Assembly (NCBI RefSeq): GCF_904426505.1 | Contig: NZ_CAJGBN010000016.1 | Span: 1 to 53,033, forward strand | From: Rubrivivax sp. A210 | GTDB taxonomy: Bacteria; Pseudomonadota; Gammaproteobacteria; Burkholderiales; Burkholderiaceae_C | Reading direction: 5' to 3' | DNA length: 53,033 nucleotides | Shown: piece after piece, positions 24,336 through 34,653 of the stretch | Numbering within the stretch: the first letter of the stretch is position 1 | How the letters are laid out: every line of letters begins with the position of its first letter | Program-made: the position numbers and the translations under genes | The notes under the pieces: generated by a model | Seen by the model: the letters and a program-made list of their open reading frames with translations, nothing else | Databases searched by the model: none | Told to the model about the DNA's origin: nothing

Positions 24336-25406
24336 TCAAGTCGGACCACGACGAACTGCGAATGGCCTGAGTCGCTGCGATAGCGGTTGCTCGACGAAGA
24401 CGAAAGAGGCCCAGGCAGCCACGAGTGAAAGGAACACTCCTGCGGTAGCCAGCAAAGCCTTCGGGACATGCGCCTCCCTGAACATCCAGAAGATTGGGTA
24501 GTGCCAAAGATAGATGCCATAGGAAATTCGGCCAATGAAAACAATGCCACGCTGGGATAGTAACCTGGAGGCGACGCCTTGTTGATTTGTGACTATGTGC
24601 CAGACGATCAATGTTGAGGCCGTTGCCACGACCGCATAGCCCGCCACGATCATCCAAAGATGATGTTCTCTCAACACAAAGATAGACAATAACAGCAAAG
24701 CTCCAGCCGCTGCGCCGAAATACCCCGAAATCAATCGCAATGCTCCCTTCGCATAAAGGGCGCCCAATGCGCAGCCAAGTAGAAGACCATCGGAGTGTCC
24801 ATCGAGTCCATTGTAAAGACGATCCGCCGCTTCAATGTTGGTATTCAGTAGGATGTACTTCGCTCGCCAAATCATGACGCAGAACGCCAGCGTCAACGCA
24901 GCCACCGCAATTGCCAGCGAAGTGCTCTTATTGAGCTTTCGAGCAAGGATGAACAGGCCGGCGAGCATGGGCGGCCAGATTAAATAAAACTGCTCTTCGA
25001 TCGACAGGGACCAAGTGTGTCCAAATATGCTGTCGGGAGTCCAATGAAAAGCCCGCTGCCAATTCGACAGATAGACCAACGCGACACCAGCATCAACCAA
25101 GTCGTTCGACGCTGCGGCCGGCGACAAAGCTCCATGAATGAAGACGACAACCACCAACATCAGAAACAGTGCGGGCCAGAGTCTTATTGCTCGACGCAAA
25201 TAGAACTTGCCGAAATCGAAATTGCCGTGCGCGGCAAACTCTTGGCAGCAGAGTAAGGTGATCAGGAAGCCAGAAATGACGAAAAACATATCGACGCCAA
25301 TGAAGCCTCCGGTCAAATATGTTGGCGCGCCATGAAGTGCAACTACTGCAATCACTGCGACGGCACGCAGCCCATCGAGCGCAGGAATGTAGATCGACTT
25401 TGACAT
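24336..25406 (-). CDS. Acyltransferase 3 (OafA/YrhL-type) membrane O-acyltransferase
   Basis: The 356-residue protein has about ten membrane helices. It begins with the family hallmark IPALDGLRAVAVIAVVALHG (His25 the likely catalytic residue) and GVDMFFVISGFLI. The SIEEQFYLIWP and ISYGIYLWHYP segments are also typical. Such enzymes add acetyl or similar groups to LPS, exopolysaccharide or other surface glycans. The start is placed at MSKSIYIPALDG; the longer frame upstream lacks a protein-like pattern. The gene is visibly richer in A/T than all its neighbours and uses codons (ATT, AAA, AAT) rare elsewhere in the window, indicating recent acquisition. Confidence 0.92.
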   Translation of the reverse strand: MSKSIYIPALDGLRAVAVIAVVALHGAPTYLTGGFIGVDMFFVISGFLITLLCCQEFAAHGNFDFGKFYLRRAIRLWPALFLMLVVVVFIHGALSPAAASNDLVDAGVALVYLSNWQRAFHWTPDSIFGHTWSLSIEEQFYLIWPPMLAGLFILARKLNKSTSLAIAVAALTLAFCVMIWRAKYILLNTNIEAADRLYNGLDGHSDGLLLGCALGALYAKGALRLISGYFGAAAGALLLLSIFVLREHHLWMIVAGYAVVATASTLIVWHIVTNQQGVASRLLSQRGIVFIGRISYGIYLWHYPIFWMFREAHVPKALLATAGVFLSLVAAWASFVFVEQPLSQRLRPFAVRRGPT

Positions 25407-25576
25407 AACGCTTGACGATAGCCGATTCTCCGACACCAGCGGGAATCCAAACCGGGTGCGACGCGCCCCGACCCTGCTTGTGATTGGGTCACAGCTGGCG
25501 GCTGGCCAGTTCTGCCGCCCACGAAATGGCGGCGAAGGGTCTAGCAGCTTCATCTGCGAGCTGCGAGCCCACCGCA

Positions 25577-27133
25577 CTAGCGAAAGGCAGCTCCAGCCTG
25601 ACTCGCACCCACCAGCTTGAAGGCCGAGACCGCCCTTTGCAGCCTCTCGGCCTGCTCGCGCAGGCTCATCGCGGCGGCCGCGCTTTGCTCCACCAGTGCG
25701 GCGTTCTGCTGCGTCATCTGGTCGAGCTGGTTGACCGCCAGGTTGACCTGGCCGATGCCGCTGCTTTCCTCCTGCGTGCTGACCGTGATCTCCTTGATCA
25801 GGCTCGACACGCGCTCCACCTGCGCCACGATGTCCTTCATCGTGCTGCCCGCGTCGACGACCAGGCGATTGCCGGTGTCCACCTTCTCCACGCTGTCGGC
25901 GATCAGGCTCTTGATCTCGCGCGCTGCCTGCGCACTGCGCTGGGCCAGCGTGCGCACCTCGCCAGCCACCACCGCGAAGCCACGCCCCTGCTCGCCCGCC
26001 CGCGCGGCCTCGACCGCCGCGTTGAGGGCCAGGATATTGGTCTGGAAGGCGATGCCGTCGATGACGCCGATGATCTCGGCGATCCTGCGGCTGCTGCCGC
26101 TGATGGCGTCCATGGTCAGCACCACCTCGCCGACCACGCGCCCGCCCTTGGCCGCCACGTCCGACGCCGTGGCCGCAAGCTCGCTGGCCTGGCGGGCCGA
26201 ATCCGCGCTCTGGCGCAATTGGCTGCTCATCTCCTGCATGCTTGAGGTGGCCTGCTGCAGGTTGCTGGCCTGCTGCTCGGTGCGGTTGGAAAGGTCGGCA
26301 TTGCCGGTGGCGATCTCGCGGCTGGCGAGATTCAATTGCAGCACGGCCGAGCTGAGTTCGCCCAGGGTTCGCGCCAGCGCCGCGCGCATCCCGGCCAGGT
26401 GCGCCAGCAGGCTGCTGGTGTCGCCCGGTCGCAGCGGCACTTCGCGCGTCAGATCGCCAGCCGCCACGGCCTCGACCAGGTCGCGAGCGACCTCGGGTTC
26501 GCCGCCCAGTGTCGTGGTCAGCGTACGCCGGATCAGCACCGGAAACACCAGCGCCAACGTGGCGCCGAGCAGCGTCGCGGCCAGGCCCAGGATGACCGCG
26601 CGCCGGGTCTCGGCCAAGGCCCTGTCCCGCGTGGCCTGCAGGCCGGCCTGGGCCAGCTTGCCTGCGTCGAGCAAGCCCGCGCGCATCTCGCGCCAGGCCG
26701 GCGTCTCTTCCTTGTTGAGCAGCAGCACTGCCGCCGCCATGTCGGTCTTGGCCAGCGCCAGCACACGGTCACGGGCCAGCTTCTGACGGCCGCGGGCCTC
26801 GGCAACCTTGTCCAGCAAGGCCTGAGCCGCCGTGCCCGCCGCCAGCGGCGCGGCCACCTTCTCGGCCGCCTCATAGGCCTTGAGAGCCGACTCCAGGTTC
26901 TTGTAGGCCGTCGGATTGCCGGGGTCCAGCAGGATGTTGCGCAGGGCCTGGCCCGTCTGCAAGCCGTGCCCGTACATCTCCGTGACCGCCTGCGACAGCG
27001 GATGGTCCTTCTCGAAGACATCGGCAAAACGCGTCTCGGCGGCTCGCAAGGCCGCCACGCCGGCCAGCGCCGCGACGATCAATACACAGGCCGGGATGAC
27101 CGACAGGAGCAACAGGCGCTTGGAAAACTTCAT
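25577..27133 (-). CDS. Methyl-accepting chemotaxis protein
   Basis: The 518-residue chemoreceptor has an N-terminal membrane helix (about 7-30), a four-helix-bundle-type periplasmic sensor, a second helix (about 183-205), a HAMP region ([16 protein letters not shown]) and a long cytoplasmic coiled coil. The conserved tip is [20 protein letters not shown] followed by [20 protein letters not shown], which contacts CheA/CheW. The C-terminus (SQAGAAFR) lacks the NWETF-type CheR/CheB tether. No chemotaxis kinase genes are adjacent. The ligand is unknown. The 263 bp between this start and xth hold nothing recognisable besides the promoters presumed for both genes. Confidence 0.95.
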   Translation of the reverse strand: MKFSKRLLLLSVIPACVLIVAALAGVAALRAAETRFADVFEKDHPLSQAVTEMYGHGLQTGQALRNILLDPGNPTAYKNLESALKAYEAAEKVAAPLAAGTAAQALLDKVAEARGRQKLARDRVLALAKTDMAAAVLLLNKEETPAWREMRAGLLDAGKLAQAGLQATRDRALAETRRAVILGLAATLLGATLALVFPVLIRRTLTTTLGGEPEVARDLVEAVAAGDLTREVPLRPGDTSSLLAHLAGMRAALARTLGELSSAVLQLNLASREIATGNADLSNRTEQQASNLQQATSSMQEMSSQLRQSADSARQASELAATASDVAAKGGRVVGEVVLTMDAISGSSRRIAEIIGVIDGIAFQTNILALNAAVEAARAGEQGRGFAVVAGEVRTLAQRSAQAAREIKSLIADSVEKVDTGNRLVVDAGSTMKDIVAQVERVSSLIKEITVSTQEESSGIGQVNLAVNQLDQMTQQNAALVEQSAAAAMSLREQAERLQRAVSAFKLVGASQAGAAFR

Positions 27134-27396
27134 TCATCGCAGCGCTTGCGGCCAGGAGTCCTGACAGTGGGCGACAGCCTCGGCGTGGTGTTCAGCATGC
27201 ATCGGCATTGCGCGCGCCAACTTGAGCAGCAGGGGCGAGCCGGCCCGGGCGGCGCAGCCGGCGCCTTGTACGATGGCTGCCGGACTTCCCCTGGCCTTGG
27301 GGCCGGCGGGGCCGCATTCGCAGCCACGGCTTGCCATGCCTGCGGGCCGCGCGGGGATGAAGCCAAGCCCATGCCGTCGACAACCTGGAATTCGCC

Positions 27397-28173
27397 TTGA
27401 AACTCGCCACCTGGAACGTCAATTCCCTCGCCGTGCGCCTGCCGCAGCTGCTTGAATGGCTGGCCATGCAGCCGGCCGACGCACCCTTGGACGCGGTGGT
27501 GCTGCAGGAGACCAAGCTCACCGACGACCGCTTCCCGGCTGCCGAGATCGAGGCCGCCGGCTACGCGGTGCAGTTCTTCGGCCAGAAGACCTACAACGGC
27601 GTCGCCCTGCTCAGCCGCGCGCCGGCCACCGGCGTGCTGCACAACATCCCCGGCTTCGACGACGAGCAGGCGCGCGTCATCACGGCCACGGTAGGCGGGG
27701 TGCGCACGATTGGCGCCTATTTCCCCAACGGCCAGGCGCCCGACAGCGACAAGTACGCCTACAAGATGCGGTGGCTGGCCGCACTGCATGATTTCGTGCG
27801 CGCCGAGCTGGTGCAGCACCCCGATCTGGTGCTGATGGGCGACTTCAACATCGCGCCCGAAGACCGCGATGTGTACGACCCGCTGGCCTGGGCCGGCCAG
27901 ATTCTCTGCACGCCGCAGGAGCGCGCCCACTTCCAGGGCCTGGTCAGCCTGGGCCTGGTCGATGCCTTCCGCCTCTTCGAGCAGCCGCCCAAGAGCTGGT
28001 CGTGGTGGGACTACCGCAATCTTGCCTTCCGCAAGAACCAGGGCCTGCGCATCGATCACATCCTGGTCAGCGAGCCGCTGCGCGCTCGCGTGCAGGCCTG
28101 CACCATCGCCAAACCCATGCGCAAGAACGAGCGGCCCAGCGACCACGCGCCGGTGATCGTGACGCTGGGCTGA
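27397..28173 (+). CDS. xth: Exodeoxyribonuclease III
   Basis: The 258-residue Mg2+-dependent enzyme is an AP endonuclease and 3'-5' exonuclease in base excision repair. It shows the family's opening ATWNVNSLAVRLPQL, the metal-binding Glu in VLQETKLTDD, GDFNIAPEDRDVYDP, and the catalytic RIDHILVSEPL and PSDHAPVI. The family start falls exactly on a TTG codon; no in-frame ATG or GTG precedes it, so a TTG start is likely. The ribosome site is weak (tgga). It converges with ntrC (25 bp apart). Confidence 0.95.
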   Translation: MKLATWNVNSLAVRLPQLLEWLAMQPADAPLDAVVLQETKLTDDRFPAAEIEAAGYAVQFFGQKTYNGVALLSRAPATGVLHNIPGFDDEQARVITATVGGVRTIGAYFPNGQAPDSDKYAYKMRWLAALHDFVRAELVQHPDLVLMGDFNIAPEDRDVYDPLAWAGQILCTPQERAHFQGLVSLGLVDAFRLFEQPPKSWSWWDYRNLAFRKNQGLRIDHILVSEPLRARVQACTIAKPMRKNERPSDHAPVIVTLG

Positions 28174-28198
28174 GGGCCGCGCCCTCGCCTGCCCAGGT

Positions 28199-29677
<1,479 letters not shown>

Positions 29678-29693
29678 GCGCGGGGCGAGCCCT

Positions 29694-30767
29694 TCAAGGC
29701 AGCGGGATCAGGATCTTGAAAACCGTGCGTCCGGGTGCGCTGTCGCATTCGATCGTGCCGTGGTGCTGCTGCACGAAGGTCTGCGCCAACGTCAGGCCTA
29801 GCCCTGAACCGCCCTCGCGCCCCGACACCAGGGGGTGGAAGATGCGATCGCGGATGGCTTCGGGCACGCCTGGACCGTTGTCCTCGATATGCAATTCCAG
29901 TGCCAGCCGAAAGCGGCGGCGGCCGAAGGTGACCTGGCGCCCCACGCGCGTGCGCAGCTGCAACCGCGCATCGCCCGCCCCGATGCGCTCGGCCAGGGCC
30001 TGGGTGGCGTTGTGGACGATGTTCAGCACGGCCTGGATGAGCTGCTCGCGGTCGCCGCGGAACTCGGGAATGGAGGTGTCGTAGTCGCGCTCGACGTCCA
30101 GCCCGCGCGGGTACTCGGCCAGGATCAGCGAGCGCACGCGCTCGCAGACCTCGTGGATGTTGACGTCGCCCACCATCTGGGCGCGCCGGTGGGGCGCGAG
30201 CAGGCGGTCCACCAGGGCTTGCAGGCGGTCGGCCTCATGGATGATGACGCCGGTGTATTCCATCAACTCCTTGGAGTCGATCTCCATCGCCAGCAGCTGG
30301 GCCGCGCCGCGGATGCCGCCGAGCGGGTTCTTGATCTCGTGGGCCAGGTTGCGCACCAGTTCCTTGTTGGCCTGGGCCAGGCCGAGCGTGCGCTCTTCAC
30401 GGTCGAGCCGGGTCTGCTGCTCGATCTCGAGCATCTCCACCAGCACGCGATCAGGCCACTCGGTCTGGTTGACGATCACATGCACCGGCAATTCGCCCGT
30501 GCCCAGCGGCAGGCGCCGCATGAGGGCGTCGAAGCGGCTGGTCGAGACCTGGTTGCTGGCCACCAGGGCCAGGGTCTCGCGCATCTGCGTCGGGTCGACC
30601 AGCCAGTCCAGCACGCTGCCACGCCTCAGGGTGCGGCGTGAAACCGCCAGGATGTTCTCCAGCGCCGAGTTGGCCTGCAGGCAGTGGCCCTCGGGGTCGA
30701 CCAGGGCCACCATGGTGGCCAGCATGTCGAAGCACTCGAAGCCGGGCAAGGGCCCTGGGGTGCTCAC
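29694..30767 (-). CDS. ntrB: Nitrogen-sensing histidine kinase NtrB
   Basis: The 357-residue soluble kinase has an N-terminal PAS domain (ATMVALVDPEGHCLQANSAL), the dimerisation/phosphoacceptor helix with His143 (NLAHEIKNPLGGIRG) and an ATPase domain (QAVLNIVHNATQAL, IEDNGPGVP, GREGGSGLGLTLAQ). It phosphorylates NtrC under nitrogen limitation and is controlled by PII. The start is a GTG overlapping the upstream gene's stop (GTGA), indicating coupled translation. Confidence 0.96.
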   Translation of the reverse strand: MSTPGPLPGFECFDMLATMVALVDPEGHCLQANSALENILAVSRRTLRRGSVLDWLVDPTQMRETLALVASNQVSTSRFDALMRRLPLGTGELPVHVIVNQTEWPDRVLVEMLEIEQQTRLDREERTLGLAQANKELVRNLAHEIKNPLGGIRGAAQLLAMEIDSKELMEYTGVIIHEADRLQALVDRLLAPHRRAQMVGDVNIHEVCERVRSLILAEYPRGLDVERDYDTSIPEFRGDREQLIQAVLNIVHNATQALAERIGAGDARLQLRTRVGRQVTFGRRRFRLALELHIEDNGPGVPEAIRDRIFHPLVSGREGGSGLGLTLAQTFVQQHHGTIECDSAPGRTVFKILIPLP

Positions 30768-31297
30768 TGCGGCAGCTTGGCAAGCTCGCGCTTGATGGCC
30801 GCGACGTCCGACTCCTTGCGCGCGATGGCCGCCTTCATCTCGGCCACGCGATCCTGGTAGCGCTGGTAATTGCGCTCGTCGCCGCCGCGCTCGGGCTCGC
30901 CGTTGTTGAACTCGCGCTGCATCGCAGCCAGGCGTTCTTCCTCGCGCCGGAGTTCATCGCCCAGGATGCGGCGCGCATCGCTGTCGCGGGCGCGCTGCGC
31001 GGCCGGGTCGACGCGCGCATCGGAAGTGCGCGGTGCGCTGGCCGCCGGTGCGGCGCCATTGCGAGGCGGCCGCGGCGGCGCCTGGATCACCGTGACCGGC
31101 GCGCCTTCGATGGTGCGGCAGCCCTTGTCGCGCGCCTCCTGGGCCGACAGCGCGTCGGTATAGAGCACGGGCGGGCCGGGACAGCGGTAGACCGGCTTGG
31201 GGTGGTCATCGGCGCGCGCCGCGCCGGCTGTGCCCATTGCCAGGGCGCCTGCCAGGGCCCATGCCGCGAGGGGGAAGAAGTGCTCGTGTGCAGCCAT
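30764..31297 (-). CDS. Exported DUF4124-like protein with coiled-coil tail
   Basis: The 177-residue protein has a signal peptide (MAAHEHFFPLAAWALAGALAMGTAGAARA). A short domain with the pattern VYRCPGPPVLYTD...GCRTIEG follows, resembling DUF4124. Then come a Pro/Ala linker and a charged coiled coil (about 110-177, RREEERLAAMQREFNN...). It lies between glnA and ntrB and overlaps ntrB by 4 nt, so it belongs to the nitrogen-control operon, although a periplasmic protein there has no known task. The start is set at the signal peptide; a longer in-frame start 12 codons upstream is less likely. Confidence 0.75.
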   Translation of the reverse strand: MAAHEHFFPLAAWALAGALAMGTAGAARADDHPKPVYRCPGPPVLYTDALSAQEARDKGCRTIEGAPVTVIQAPPRPPRNGAAPAASAPRTSDARVDPAAQRARDSDARRILGDELRREEERLAAMQREFNNGEPERGGDERNYQRYQDRVAEMKAAIARKESDVAAIKRELAKLPQ

Positions 31298-31340
31298 GTC
31301 CGCATTGTGGCGCAGCAGCCGTGCCGCCCGCACAAGACAG

Positions 31341-31370
31341 AAGGGGCGGACCCTTGCGGATCCGCCCCTT
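31341..31370 (-). terminator. Strong stem-loop after glnA
   Basis: aaggggcgga (31341-31350) and tccgcccctt (31361-31370) form a 10-bp perfect stem with a 10-nt loop, 24 bp beyond the glnA stop. On the minus strand it is followed by ctgtcttg, a weak U-tract. It may act as an attenuating terminator that makes glnA more abundant than ntrBC, as known for E. coli glnA-glnLG. Confidence 0.65.
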
Positions 31371-31393
31371 CCGGTAAGCCGAGGTATCCCCGA

Positions 31394-32809
31394 TTACAGC
31401 GAGTAGTACATGTCGAACTCGAGCGGATGCGTGGTCATGCGGAAGCGCTGGACCTCGGACATCTTCAGGTCGATGTAGGCATCGATGTAGGAGTCGGTGA
31501 ACACGCCACCTTTGGTGAGGAAGGCGCGGCCCTTGTCCAGGTACTCGAGCGCCTGCTCGAGGCTCGAGCACACGGTCGGGATCTTCGCGTCTTCTTCCGG
31601 CGGCAGGTGGTAGAGATCCTTGCTGGCAGCCTCGCCCGGGTGGATCTTGTTCTCGACGCCGTCCAGGCCCGCCATCAGCAGGGCCGAGAAGCCGAGGTAG
31701 GGGTTGCACAGGGGATCGGGGAAGCGCGCCTCGATGCGACGGCCCTTGGGGCTGGCCACATACGGGATGCGGATCGAGGCCGAGCGGTTCTTGGCCGAGT
31801 AGGCCAGCTTGACCGGCGCCTCGTAGCCGGGCACCAGGCGCTTGTAGCTGTTGGTGCCGGGGTTGGTGATGGCGTTCAGCGCCCGTGCGTGCTTGATGAT
31901 GCCGCCGATGTAGTACAGGGCGAAATCGCTCAGGCCGGCATAGCCGTCGCCGGCGAACAGGTTGACGCCGTCCTTCCAGACGCTCTGGTGAACGTGCATG
32001 CCGCTGCCGTTGTCGCCGACGATGGGCTTGGGCATGAAGGTGGCGGTCTTGCCGTAGGCGTGGGCCACGTTGTGGATCACGTACTTCTGCAGTTGCAGCC
32101 AGTCGGCGCGCTGCACCAGGGTGCTGAACTTGGTGCCGATCTCGTTCTGGCCCGGGGCCGCCACTTCGTGGTGGTGGACCTCGACCGGGATGCCCAGCGA
32201 TTCGAGGATCAGGCACATCTCGCTGCGCATGTCCTGGAAGCTGTCGACCGGGGGCACCGGGAAGTAGCCGCCCTTGACGGCCGGGCGGTGGCCCATGTTG
32301 CCGCTCTCGAAATCGCGGCCGGTGCTCCAGGGCGCCTCTTCGGAAGTCACCTTCACGAAGCAGCCGGTCATGTCGATGTTCCAGTGCACCTCGTCGAAGA
32401 TGAAGAACTCGGGTTCGGGGCCGAAGAAGGCCGCGTCGCCCATGCCGCTGCTCTTGAGGTAGGCCTCGGCGCGCTTGGCCAGGCTGCGCGGGTCGCGCTC
32501 GTAGGGCTTGCCGTCACCAGGCTCGAGCACGTCGCAGCTCAGGATCAGCGTCGGCTCTTCGAAGAAGGGGTCGATGTTGGCGGTGTTGGGATCGGGCATC
32601 AGCAGCATGTCGCTGGCCTCGATGCCCTTCCAGCCGGCGATCGACGAACCGTCGAAGGCATGGCCCGAAGAAAACTTGTCCTCGTCGAAATGCGACACAG
32701 GCACGGAAACGTGCTGTTCCTTGCCGCGGGTGTCGGTGAAGCGGAAGTCAACGAACTTGACTTCGCTGTCCTTCACCATCTTCATCACGTCGGCAACGGT
32801 CTTTGCCAT
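31394..32809 (-). CDS. glnA: Glutamine synthetase type I
   Basis: The 471-residue enzyme condenses glutamate and ammonium with ATP. It shows [20 protein letters not shown], the metal-site [44 protein letters not shown] and [16 protein letters not shown]. The adenylylation tyrosine of beta-subtype enzymes is at Tyr400 (DLYHLPPEE), so activity is probably regulated by GlnE. A good ribosome site (AGGAGAT) precedes the ATG. Upstream lie a candidate sigma-54 promoter and an NtrC site. The gene is followed by a stem-loop and then the DUF4124-like gene, ntrB and ntrC. Confidence 0.98.
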   Translation of the reverse strand: MAKTVADVMKMVKDSEVKFVDFRFTDTRGKEQHVSVPVSHFDEDKFSSGHAFDGSSIAGWKGIEASDMLLMPDPNTANIDPFFEEPTLILSCDVLEPGDGKPYERDPRSLAKRAEAYLKSSGMGDAAFFGPEPEFFIFDEVHWNIDMTGCFVKVTSEEAPWSTGRDFESGNMGHRPAVKGGYFPVPPVDSFQDMRSEMCLILESLGIPVEVHHHEVAAPGQNEIGTKFSTLVQRADWLQLQKYVIHNVAHAYGKTATFMPKPIVGDNGSGMHVHQSVWKDGVNLFAGDGYAGLSDFALYYIGGIIKHARALNAITNPGTNSYKRLVPGYEAPVKLAYSAKNRSASIRIPYVASPKGRRIEARFPDPLCNPYLGFSALLMAGLDGVENKIHPGEAASKDLYHLPPEEDAKIPTVCSSLEQALEYLDKGRAFLTKGGVFTDSYIDAYIDLKMSEVQRFRMTTHPLEFDMYYSL

Positions 32810-32865
32810 TCAGATATCTCCTAGCGGGGCTCGAGGGGGTGGTTTGTAGGCGGCGGACCCGGCCT

Positions 32866-32880
32866 TGCAATGGCGGCTCC
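32866..32880 (-). promoter_or_regulatory. Candidate sigma-54 (-24/-12) promoter of glnA
   Basis: On the minus strand the sequence CGGAGCCGCCATTGCA has the invariant GG (32880-32879), exactly 10 nt, then GC (32868-32867), with a perfect TTGCA -12 block. The -24 block is less good (CGGAGC for TGGCAC). Transcription would start near 32856, about 47 nt before the glnA ATG. Confidence 0.6.
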
Positions 32881-32973
32881 GGAGCACCTGGCAATTTAGC
32901 AGAAAGCGTGCCCGCCCCGACCCTGGGACGACTGACCCGGGAGCGGGCAGGCAACGATCCATGACGAGAAACA

Positions 32974-32990
32974 GGCACCAATGAAGTGCA
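32974..32990 (-). promoter_or_regulatory. Candidate NtrC-binding site upstream of glnA
   Basis: The minus-strand sequence TGCACTTCATTGGTGCC fits the NtrC consensus TGCAC-N7-GTGCA with one mismatch in the last base. It lies about 120-135 bp upstream of the predicted sigma-54 start, a normal enhancer distance. Confidence 0.65.
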
Positions 32991-33002
32991 TTCGCCCAGG
33001 CC

Positions 33003-33809
33003 TTACCGCACCATTTCGGGGCCAAGCTTCGCACCAAAGCGCTGCAGGCCCGAGCGCAGCTCGGCAAAGGCCGCCACCGGGTCAACGGCGCCCTTGACGC
33101 CCAGCTCGATATGCCGGCCCCACTGCGGGTGGTCGACGCTGGGCAGGCTGAAGACCTTGACGCCGGGGAATTGCGCCTCGATGGCCTCCATCAGCGGCGT
33201 CAGGCTGGCCTCCATGGCGCCGAAGACGATGACCGAGCGCTCGACGCTGCGGCCACCGCCGTGCAGGTGACGGTAGCGCGTGTCGAGCACCCCTTCGATC
33301 ATCGGCCAGGCCATCACCGGGAAGCCGGGCACGAAATGGACCTCGGCCACCGAGAAGCCGGCAATCTTGTTGAAGGGGTTGGGAATGATCTGGGCACCGA
33401 CCGGGAACACGCCCATGTTCAGGCGGTGCTGGTTGTCCTCGCGCTCGGGCTCGTAGGGCGTGCCCTGCTCGGCGGCGACGTCGCGCATGCGCTCGAGAAT
33501 CAGATCGCGCGCCTGCGGGTGCAGCGCCAGCTCCACACCCAGGGCCGCGGCGGCGCACTGGCGCGTGTGGTCGTCGGGCGTGGCGCCGATGCCGCCGCAG
33601 CTGAACACCGGGCCGCCGCTGGCGAAGGCGTCGCGCAGCGCCGCGGTGATGCGAGGGCGGTCGTCGCCGACATAGCGCGCCCAGGCCAGTTGCAGGCCGC
33701 GGGCCGCGAGCAGTTCGATCACCTTGGGCAGGTGCTGGTCGCGCCGCTTGCCGGAGAGGATCTCGTCGCCGACGATGACGAGGCCGATGTCGGTGGTGCT
33801 GCTGCTCAT
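33003..33809 (-). CDS. CinA-like / molybdopterin-binding (MoaB/MogA-fold) domain protein
   Basis: The 268-residue protein has the MoCF-biosynthesis fold of the CinA N-terminal domain: IGLVIVGDEILSGKRRD, FSCGGIGATPDDHTRQ and VHFVPGFPVMAWPM. The C-terminal half differs from CinA's deamidase domain, which is missing. Members without it may act as nucleotide pyrophosphatases (COG1058). The ATG overlaps the stop of the upstream membrane-protein gene as ATGA, so the pair is coupled. Confidence 0.85.
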   Translation of the reverse strand: MSSSTTDIGLVIVGDEILSGKRRDQHLPKVIELLAARGLQLAWARYVGDDRPRITAALRDAFASGGPVFSCGGIGATPDDHTRQCAAAALGVELALHPQARDLILERMRDVAAEQGTPYEPEREDNQHRLNMGVFPVGAQIIPNPFNKIAGFSVAEVHFVPGFPVMAWPMIEGVLDTRYRHLHGGGRSVERSVIVFGAMEASLTPLMEAIEAQFPGVKVFSLPSVDHPQWGRHIELGVKGAVDPVAAFAELRSGLQRFGAKLGPEMVR

Positions 33810-34642
33810 GGGGCGCTTCCTTCGATGGCGACAAGGGCGGGCCTGGCCTCTGACAGACGCAGCCGCTGCAGATCGGCAAGGCAGAAATGGGCAAACCAGC
33901 AGGAGGCAAAGGCGAAGACGATGGTGTAGAGCCAGACCGAGACCACGGCCAGCAGCGGCGCGAAGATCAGCGCCGCGGCGCTGGCCGCCCACACCAGCGA
34001 GGGCAGCGCGCCCAGGTAACCGCAGCACACGCCGATGGCCAGCAGCGACCAGCGCCGGCTGCGCATCACCGCATGGCGCTCGGAAGCACTGGCGTAGGAA
34101 GCCAGCACGTCGAAGGCCAGCACGCGGCAGGTCAGCCAGCCCCAGATCAGCGGCGGCAGCACCAGCACCAGAGGCGGCACGAACCACAGCGGCACGCTCA
34201 AGGCCAGCGCCAGCAGCGCCGCTGCCGTGCAGGCCAGCGGCCACAGCAGCGCCTTCCAGCCGCTCACGCCCTCGCGCCGCTGCAGCCCCGGGAAGCGCCG
34301 CGCCACCACCAGGCGCGCCACCGCCGGGGTCACGACAAAGGCCACCAGCAGCAGCGTCAGCACCAGCACCAGCGGCACCGAGAGCGCGACCACGATCATC
34401 GGTGCCAGCAGGCTGCGCAGGCGCTGCAGGCCGGCGCTGTCCAGCCACTGCAGCAGCGCCAGCACCAGTTCACCCTGCTCGAGCGCGCTGCGCACCGCCG
34501 CTACCGTGGTCTCCCAATAGGCCCAGCCGAGCAGTCCCACGGCGCCGCCGGCCAGCGCCAGCGGCAGCAGCGACCACAGCAGCACCTTGGGATGCAGGCA
34601 GTAGGCGGCGGCCCGCCACAGGGCGTCGGCGATGTCGCGCAC
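33806..34642 (-). CDS. EI24/CysZ-like integral membrane protein
   Basis: The 278-residue protein has about six hydrophobic helices and the pattern of EI24-domain proteins: ALWRAAAYCLHPKVLLWSLLPLAL at its start, LLLVAFVVTPAVARLV, and a conserved LAFDVLASYASASER segment. CysZ in this family is a sulfate channel, but many Burkholderiales members are uncharacterised. The start is a GTG. The gene lies 11 bp after the beta-propeller gene and overlaps the CinA-like gene by 4 nt. Confidence 0.8.
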   Translation of the reverse strand: MRDIADALWRAAAYCLHPKVLLWSLLPLALAGGAVGLLGWAYWETTVAAVRSALEQGELVLALLQWLDSAGLQRLRSLLAPMIVVALSVPLVLVLTLLLVAFVVTPAVARLVVARRFPGLQRREGVSGWKALLWPLACTAAALLALALSVPLWFVPPLVLVLPPLIWGWLTCRVLAFDVLASYASASERHAVMRSRRWSLLAIGVCCGYLGALPSLVWAASAAALIFAPLLAVVSVWLYTIVFAFASCWFAHFCLADLQRLRLSEARPALVAIEGSAP

Positions 34643-34653
34643 GCGCGCCGCGC

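Noticed and set aside
24121..25576. Insertion sequence or integrative element around the AT-rich acyltransferase
   Set aside because: No transposase or integrase frame, terminal inverted repeats or target-site duplication could be seen.
28172..28186. gagggc/gccctc hairpin between xth and ntrC as a terminator
   Set aside because: Only a 6-bp stem with 3-nt loop, overlapping the xth stop and lacking U-tracts on both strands.
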